Positions 30,573 through 34,504 of a stretch of 34,504 nt of DNA are shown here, piece after piece (within the stretch, counting starts at the first letter, position 1; each line of letters starts with the position of its first letter). The notes under the pieces were generated by a model that was not told where the DNA came from, did not search any database, and was given only the letters and a program-made list of their open reading frames with translations. The DNA comes from Promicromonospora citrea (GTDB taxonomy: Bacteria > Actinomycetota > Actinomycetes > Actinomycetales > Cellulomonadaceae): contig NZ_JABEMG010000039.1 in assembly GCF_013004695.1 (NCBI RefSeq), forward strand, positions 1 through 34,504. Reading direction: 5' to 3'. A program made the position numbers and the translations under genes.

Positions 30573-31451
30573 GTGGACCCGACAGCCCGGCCCGTGCTGC
30601 GCTCGCGCGCGTGGGTGGTCGCCGTCGTCGTGCTCACGCTGGTCGTGCTGACGCTCGCCGGCGCGGGCGGCAGGCAGCCCGTCGCGGCCTCGGTCGCGGT
30701 CGTGGCCGCGTCGGCCACGGCGCTCGGCGCCGTCGGCTGGGCCGTCGTCCGCACCGGGCGCCAGCGCCGCGCGCACGAGGCGGCGCTCACCGTCTGGGCC
30801 GCGGAGCGCGCCGCGCACGGAGAACGCCTCCGCATCGCCCGTGACCTGCACGACCTCGCCTCCCACGGGCTCGGCGCCATCACGGTGCGGGCCGCCGCAG
30901 CCCGCACCGCGACCGGGCCGGGCAGCGCGCAGGAGCACGCGCGGGCGCTCGCGGACATCGAGCAGGCGGGCCGGGCCGCCACGACCGAGCTGCGCCGGAT
31001 GCTCTCCGTGCTGCGCGCGCCGGGCGGGACCGCTCCGCTCCGGCCGGCGGACACCCTCGCGGACCTGTCGCGCATCGTGGGGTCCGCGCGCGCCGGCGGC
31101 CTCACGGTGGAGCTCGCCACCGAGGGGGTGACCGAGCCTGCCGACCTCTCCGCCGGTGTGCAGCTCACCGCGTGCGCCGTCGTCCGGGAGGGGCTCGCGA
31201 ACGCGGCCCGGCACGCCGGGCCCACGCGCGCCCGCGTGACCCTGCGACGCGAGGGGGACGGCCTGGTCGTGACCGTGGCGGACGACGGGCCCGTCCCCGG
31301 GTGGCAACCGCACGCCGGTGCCGGGCAGGGCCTGCGGGGCCTGCGCGACCGGGTGGCGGCGGTCGGCGGCACGCTGGACGTGCGGATCGGTCGGGCAGGC
31401 TCCCGGCTGCTGGCCCGGCTGCCGGACGGCGCACCGGAGGACCGGGCATGA
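30573..31451 (+). CDS. NarL/DesK-type sensor histidine kinase
   Basis: The 292-residue protein has two membrane spans (about 13-30 and 38-58) with a very short outer loop. A dimerisation/phosphoacceptor helix of the HisKA_3 type follows, with His93 in ERLRIARDLHDLASHGLG, and then a HATPase domain (N box EGLANAARHAG, G1 VADDGPVPGW, G2 GQGLRGLRDRV). With almost no extracellular part it belongs to the intramembrane-sensing class, often linked to cell-envelope stress or bacitracin-like drugs. The GTG start is supported by the leaderless promoter; the open frame extends into the ATPase gene and cannot be coding there. Its stop overlaps the regulator start (ATGA). Confidence 0.92.
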   Translation: MDPTARPVLRSRAWVVAVVVLTLVVLTLAGAGGRQPVAASVAVVAASATALGAVGWAVVRTGRQRRAHEAALTVWAAERAAHGERLRIARDLHDLASHGLGAITVRAAAARTATGPGSAQEHARALADIEQAGRAATTELRRMLSVLRAPGGTAPLRPADTLADLSRIVGSARAGGLTVELATEGVTEPADLSAGVQLTACAVVREGLANAARHAGPTRARVTLRREGDGLVVTVADDGPVPGWQPHAGAGQGLRGLRDRVAAVGGTLDVRIGRAGSRLLARLPDGAPEDRA

Positions 31452-32137
31452 CCGGCCGCCCGAACAGCGCCGTCCGTGTGCTGGTCGTGGACGACCAGCC
31501 GCTCATCCGGCACAGCCTGCGCCTCGTCGTCGGCGGTGCCGCGGACCTCGCCGTGGTCGGCGAGGCCGGCACCGGACGGGAGGCGGTCGAGCGGGCCCTG
31601 GAGCTGCGGCCGGACGTGGTGCTCATGGACATCCGGATGACCGACGGCGACGGCATCGAGGCGACGCGGCAGATCGCCGCACGGGCCGAGCTGGGCGGCA
31701 CCCGGGTCCTGGTGCTCAGCATGTTCGAGCTGGACGAGTACGTCCATGCCGCACTGCGCGCGGGTGCGAGCGGGTTCCTGCTCAAGGACGCCGAGCCGGA
31801 CCGGCTCGTCGACGCGGTCCGCCGCACGCACGCGGGCGAGTCCCTGTTCGCGCCGAGCATCCTCACCCGGCTGGTCGAGCACTACCTGGACCGGGGTCCG
31901 ACCCACGCGGGCGCGGCCGGGACGCCACCGGGCCTCACGGCGCGGGAGACCGAGGTGCTGCTGCACGTCGGCAAGGGGCTCTCGAACACGGAGATCGCGC
32001 GGACCCTCACCATCTCGATGGGAACCGTGAAGTCCCACGTCGGCAGCCTGCTGGCCAAGCTGCAGGCCCGGGACCGCGCCCAGCTCGTCATCGCGGCCTA
32101 CGAGCACGGGCTGGTCGGGCCCGCCGCCCGGCCGTGA
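31448..32137 (+). CDS. NarL/FixJ-family response regulator
   Basis: The 229-residue protein has a receiver domain (RVLVVDDQPLIRHSL; phosphoacceptor Asp61 in VVLMDIRMTDGDG; Lys in GFLLKDAEPD) and a C-terminal LuxR-type helix-turn-helix (LTARETEVLLHVGKGLSNTE, IARTLTISMGTVKSHVGSLL, about 163-202). It is phosphorylated by the kinase encoded just upstream, with which it is translationally coupled. The candidate palindromes at 30476 and 30522 in front of the exporter operon are its most likely binding sites. It converges with the CDGSH gene with only two bases between the stops. Confidence 0.95.
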   Translation: MTGRPNSAVRVLVVDDQPLIRHSLRLVVGGAADLAVVGEAGTGREAVERALELRPDVVLMDIRMTDGDGIEATRQIAARAELGGTRVLVLSMFELDEYVHAALRAGASGFLLKDAEPDRLVDAVRRTHAGESLFAPSILTRLVEHYLDRGPTHAGAAGTPPGLTARETEVLLHVGKGLSNTEIARTLTISMGTVKSHVGSLLAKLQARDRAQLVIAAYEHGLVGPAARP

Positions 32138-32139
32138 GG

Positions 32140-32391
32140 TCAGTCGTCGTCCGCCGCGAGCGTCTCGGGCGACCGGTACCCGTTCACCTTGTGCGTGCCG
32201 TCGCACCACGGCGCGATCGCCGTCCCGCCGCACCGGCACAGCGCGACGGTCGGCCGGTGGCGCGCCACCGGCTCCCCGTCGGGACCGAGGATCCGAGCCG
32301 GGCCGCGCACCAGGAGCGGCCCGTCGGGGCACGCGGTCACCGTGACGTCGGTCGGTCGCGGCGCCGCCGGGCGCGGGGCGGTCTCGGTCAT
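32140..32391 (-). CDS. CDGSH-type iron-sulfur protein
   Basis: The 83-residue protein has the CDGSH signature in its second half: LCRCGGTAIAPWCDGTHK, with Cys52, Cys54, Cys63 and His67 as the 3Cys-1His ligands of a redox-active 2Fe-2S cluster. The N-terminal part (VTACPDGPLLVRGPARILGP, DGEPVARHR) matches small actinobacterial CDGSH proteins. AGGAG five bases before the ATG at 32391 fixes the start, trimming the longer frame. Such proteins pass electrons or clusters. The gene is divergent from the diiron protein gene at 32562, 170 bases away, so it may be its redox partner. Confidence 0.93.
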   Translation of the reverse strand: MTETAPRPAAPRPTDVTVTACPDGPLLVRGPARILGPDGEPVARHRPTVALCRCGGTAIAPWCDGTHKVNGYRSPETLAADDD

Positions 32392-32561
32392 GAGGACTCC
32401 TGTCGGGGGACGGACGACTACCGACGACGGTAGGCCGGGGCGGGCCGCTCGCAAGCGGGCGGTGGCTCGGCACGCGTTGCGACCTGCGCGGATCCTGCGC
32501 ACCATGAGGTCGGCGTCAAGCAGGGGCGCGACACCCCATGGGCACGTCGAGGAGCCGGCAC

Positions 32562-33722
32562 ATGACTTCCACAGCGGTACGGGACAACGACTCCACGAGC
32601 GGTCTGGGCCGCCCGGAAGCGGCACAGCAGGCGGCACAGCCGACGGAGCAGCCGGGCCCACGCGCCCCGCGTCTGCCGGTGCCGCGGCCGCGCGGTCCGG
32701 TGAGCACGGCGCTGCTCGCCGCCCTCACCGCCGGTCCGCCCGACGGTGCGACGCCCACCCGCCTCGAGCCGGTGCGCGCGGCCGTCGTCGACGCGCTCGC
32801 CGCCGGACCCGACCTGCTGCGCGACGCCGACCTCCAGCTCACGCTGACGGTCCTGTACGAGCTGCACCACCGGGGGATCGACGGCGTCGACGACGCCTGG
32901 GAGTGGGAGCCCGACCTCCTCGCGGTGCGCAGGACCCTGGAGGGCCCGTTCGAGTCGGCGGTCCGTGCCCGGGCGGGGCAGCCCGTGGGCACCGCGACCG
33001 ACGCGGCGGGTGTGGCCACGGAGCTCTTCGCACTCGCGGCGGCCGACGGCCCGCCGCGCCTCGCGCGCCACGTCGCCAAGCGTGCGGACGCGACGCAGGT
33101 GCGCGAGCTGCTCGTGCTCAAGTCGCTCTACCAGCTCAAGGAGGCGGACGCCCACACGTGGGCCGTCCCGCGCCTCGGCGGAGCGCCCAAGGCCGCGCTC
33201 GTCGAGATCCAGGCCGACGAGTACGGCGGCGGCCAGGACGGACGCATGCACGCGCAGCTCTTCGCGCGCACGATGCGCGGCGCCGGGCTGGACGACACCT
33301 ACGGGCGGTACGTCGACGCCGTGCCGGTGGCTGTGCTCACCGCGCTCAACACGATGTCGCTGCTCGGGCTGCACCGGCGGCTCCGCGGCGCGATCGTCGG
33401 GCACCTGGCCGCGTTCGAGATGACCTCGTCCATCCCGAGCCGCCTGTACGGCGACGGGTTCCGGCGCCTGGGGTACGACGCGGCCACGACGGAGTACTTC
33501 GACGAGCACGTCGAGGCCGACGCCGTGCACGAGCAGATCGCGGGCCGCGACCTCGCGGGCCGCCTCGTCGAGCAGGAGCCCGCGCTGCGGGACGACGTGC
33601 TGTTCGGCGCCGCCGCCTGTCTCGCGATCGAGGGCGACGTCGGCGCGCACGCCCTCGAGTGCTGGAGCCGGGGTGAGTCCGCGCTGGTCGAGCCGCTCGA
33701 CGCGGCGGCGGACCGTGCCTGA
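32562..33722 (+). CDS. Heme-oxygenase-like diiron (HDO) protein
   Basis: The 386-residue protein has a Pro/Gln-rich tail (about 1-45) and a helical body. It matches the iron-containing redox enzyme family of the heme-oxygenase-like fold. Candidate iron ligands are Glu194 (helix with LVLKSLYQLKEADAH), Glu220 and His230 (ADEYGGGQDGRMHAQ), Glu286 (HLAAFEMTSS), His316, Asp320 and His323 (FDEHVEADAVHE). Their spacing (26, 10, 56, 30, 4, 3) is what I recall for the HDO enzyme SznF. HDO enzymes use O2 for N-oxygenation, C-C cleavage or desaturation; the substrate here is unknown. GAGGAG seven bases before the ATG at 32562 is preferred over an ATG at 32538. The stop overlaps the glycosyltransferase start by eight bases. 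Confidence 0.87.
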   Translation: MTSTAVRDNDSTSGLGRPEAAQQAAQPTEQPGPRAPRLPVPRPRGPVSTALLAALTAGPPDGATPTRLEPVRAAVVDALAAGPDLLRDADLQLTLTVLYELHHRGIDGVDDAWEWEPDLLAVRRTLEGPFESAVRARAGQPVGTATDAAGVATELFALAAADGPPRLARHVAKRADATQVRELLVLKSLYQLKEADAHTWAVPRLGGAPKAALVEIQADEYGGGQDGRMHAQLFARTMRGAGLDDTYGRYVDAVPVAVLTALNTMSLLGLHRRLRGAIVGHLAAFEMTSSIPSRLYGDGFRRLGYDAATTEYFDEHVEADAVHEQIAGRDLAGRLVEQEPALRDDVLFGAAACLAIEGDVGAHALECWSRGESALVEPLDAAADRA

Positions 33723-34504
33723 GGACCCGCGCACGCCGCCCGACGCCGACGTGGCGCCGGTCGGGACGGGCGCCACGTCGGCCACCGGCGCGGCCCCCGT
33801 GCCCGACACCGTCTACCTGCTCCCGCTGCGCCGTGCCGCCGTCGACCCGGAGGAGCTCGCCGAGCTGGCGTCCTACCTGCGCGACCTGGCCCGGCACCTG
33901 CCCGTCGTCGTCGCGGACGGGTCGCCGCCCGAGGTGCGGCAGTGGCACGCCGCGGCGTGGGGGGCGCGCGTGCGCAGCCTCGCCGTCCCGGACGTGCCCG
34001 CCGGGGCCAACGGCAAGGTCGTCGGTGTCCGCGCGGCGCTCGCGGCGACGACGGAGCCGCGCGTCGTGGTGGCCGACGACGACGTGCGGTACGACGTGGC
34101 CACGCTGCGGCGGGTGGCCACGGCGCTGGACCACGCGGACCTCGTCGAGCCGCAGAACGTGTTCGTGCCGAGCCCCTGGCACGCGCGCTGGGACACGGCG
34201 CGGACCCTGGTCAACCGGGCGTTCTGCCACGACTACGCCGGCACGGTCGCGTTCCGCCGTACGGCGCTGGGCGACGACGCCTACGACGCCGGGGTGCTCT
34301 TCGAGAACCTCGAGCTCGAGCGCACGGTGCTGGCGCGCGGCGGGCGCGTCGAGCACGTGCCGGACGTCGTGGTGCCGCGGCGGCCGCCGTCCGCCCGCCG
34401 GTTCGCCGAGCAGCGGGTGCGGCAGGCGTACGACTCGTTCGCCCAGCCGCCGCGGCTGCTCGCCGAGCTCGCCCTCGCGCCGTTGCTCGTCGCCGCGGCG
34501 GCGG
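33715..34504 (+). CDS. Family 2-type glycosyltransferase (partial, cut by window end)
   Basis: The frame starts at a GTG overlapping the diiron gene by eight bases and stays open to the right edge (263 residues seen). After about 30 disordered residues come a first strand (TVYLLPLRR), ARHLPVVVADGSPP, NGKVVGVRAALA and the metal/nucleotide motif VVVADDDVRYD (Asp121-123, a DxD-like element). Later come ENLELERTVLARGG and RRFAEQRVRQAYDS, which resemble the acceptor-side ED and QxxRW-like motifs of GT2 enzymes. The last residues (ELALAPLLVAAAA) begin a hydrophobic, probably membrane segment. Donor and acceptor cannot be read. Coupling to the diiron protein implies a shared pathway. Confidence 0.85.
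   Translation, partial: MPEDPRTPPDADVAPVGTGATSATGAAPVPDTVYLLPLRRAAVDPEELAELASYLRDLARHLPVVVADGSPPEVRQWHAAAWGARVRSLAVPDVPAGANGKVVGVRAALAATTEPRVVVADDDVRYDVATLRRVATALDHADLVEPQNVFVPSPWHARWDTARTLVNRAFCHDYAGTVAFRRTALGDDAYDAGVLFENLELERTVLARGGRVEHVPDVVVPRRPPSARRFAEQRVRQAYDSFAQPPRLLAELALAPLLVAAAA

Overview
The window is very GC-rich chromosomal DNA. Most genes fill third codon positions with G or C, and there are many GTG starts and short stop/start overlaps. Gene content and order (miaA-dapF, hflX, DinG-like helicase, lexA with a divergent LysM gene, then nrdR) point to an actinobacterium, most likely Micrococcales near Cellulomonas or a relative. That placement is inference from gene order and protein style, not from a marker tree. 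I see no rRNA, tRNA, CRISPR array or insertion sequence, and no gene-free stretch longer than about 200 bases.

Layout. (1) 1-5115: housekeeping block with the end of an unidentified gene, miaA, dapF, an RsmC-like methyltransferase, a GNAT acetyltransferase and hflX. (2) 5121-11307: a sugar-use locus with an autoregulated LacI-type repressor, an intracellular GH13 alpha-glucosidase, a lipoprotein sugar-binding protein and two permeases. No ATPase gene is present, so a shared ATPase elsewhere is implied. (3) 11367-17175: DinG-like Fe-S helicase, L-lactate dehydrogenase, lexA, divergent LysM protein, nrdR and a small DUF5302 protein, closed by a 20-bp-stem terminator. (4) 17280-23121: a patchy accessory segment with two decayed genes, a TDT-type transporter, a chloroperoxidase-like hydrolase, an SRPBCC/degenerate metallo-beta-lactamase fusion, an MmyB-type XRE regulator and an orphan-family protein. 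(5) 23201-28105: two paralogous MerR regulators around a small export protein, with mirrored MerR-type promoters; one regulator heads an overlapping operon with a GPP34 protein and a membrane-anchored carboxylesterase. (6) 28121-32137: an ABC exporter (ATPase plus two permeases) divergent from a two-component system. (7) 32140-34504: a CDGSH Fe-S protein divergent from a heme-oxygenase-like diiron protein that is translationally coupled to a glycosyltransferase cut by the window end.

The strongest candidate for an undescribed system is region 7. All seven expected diiron ligands of the HDO superfamily can be placed in the protein. Region 5 is the most striking regulatory architecture: two nearly identical 19-bp-spacer promoters face away from each other. 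A window-wide theme is leaderless transcription: eight genes have a TAnnnT box ending six or seven bases before the start codon, and this settles several start choices.
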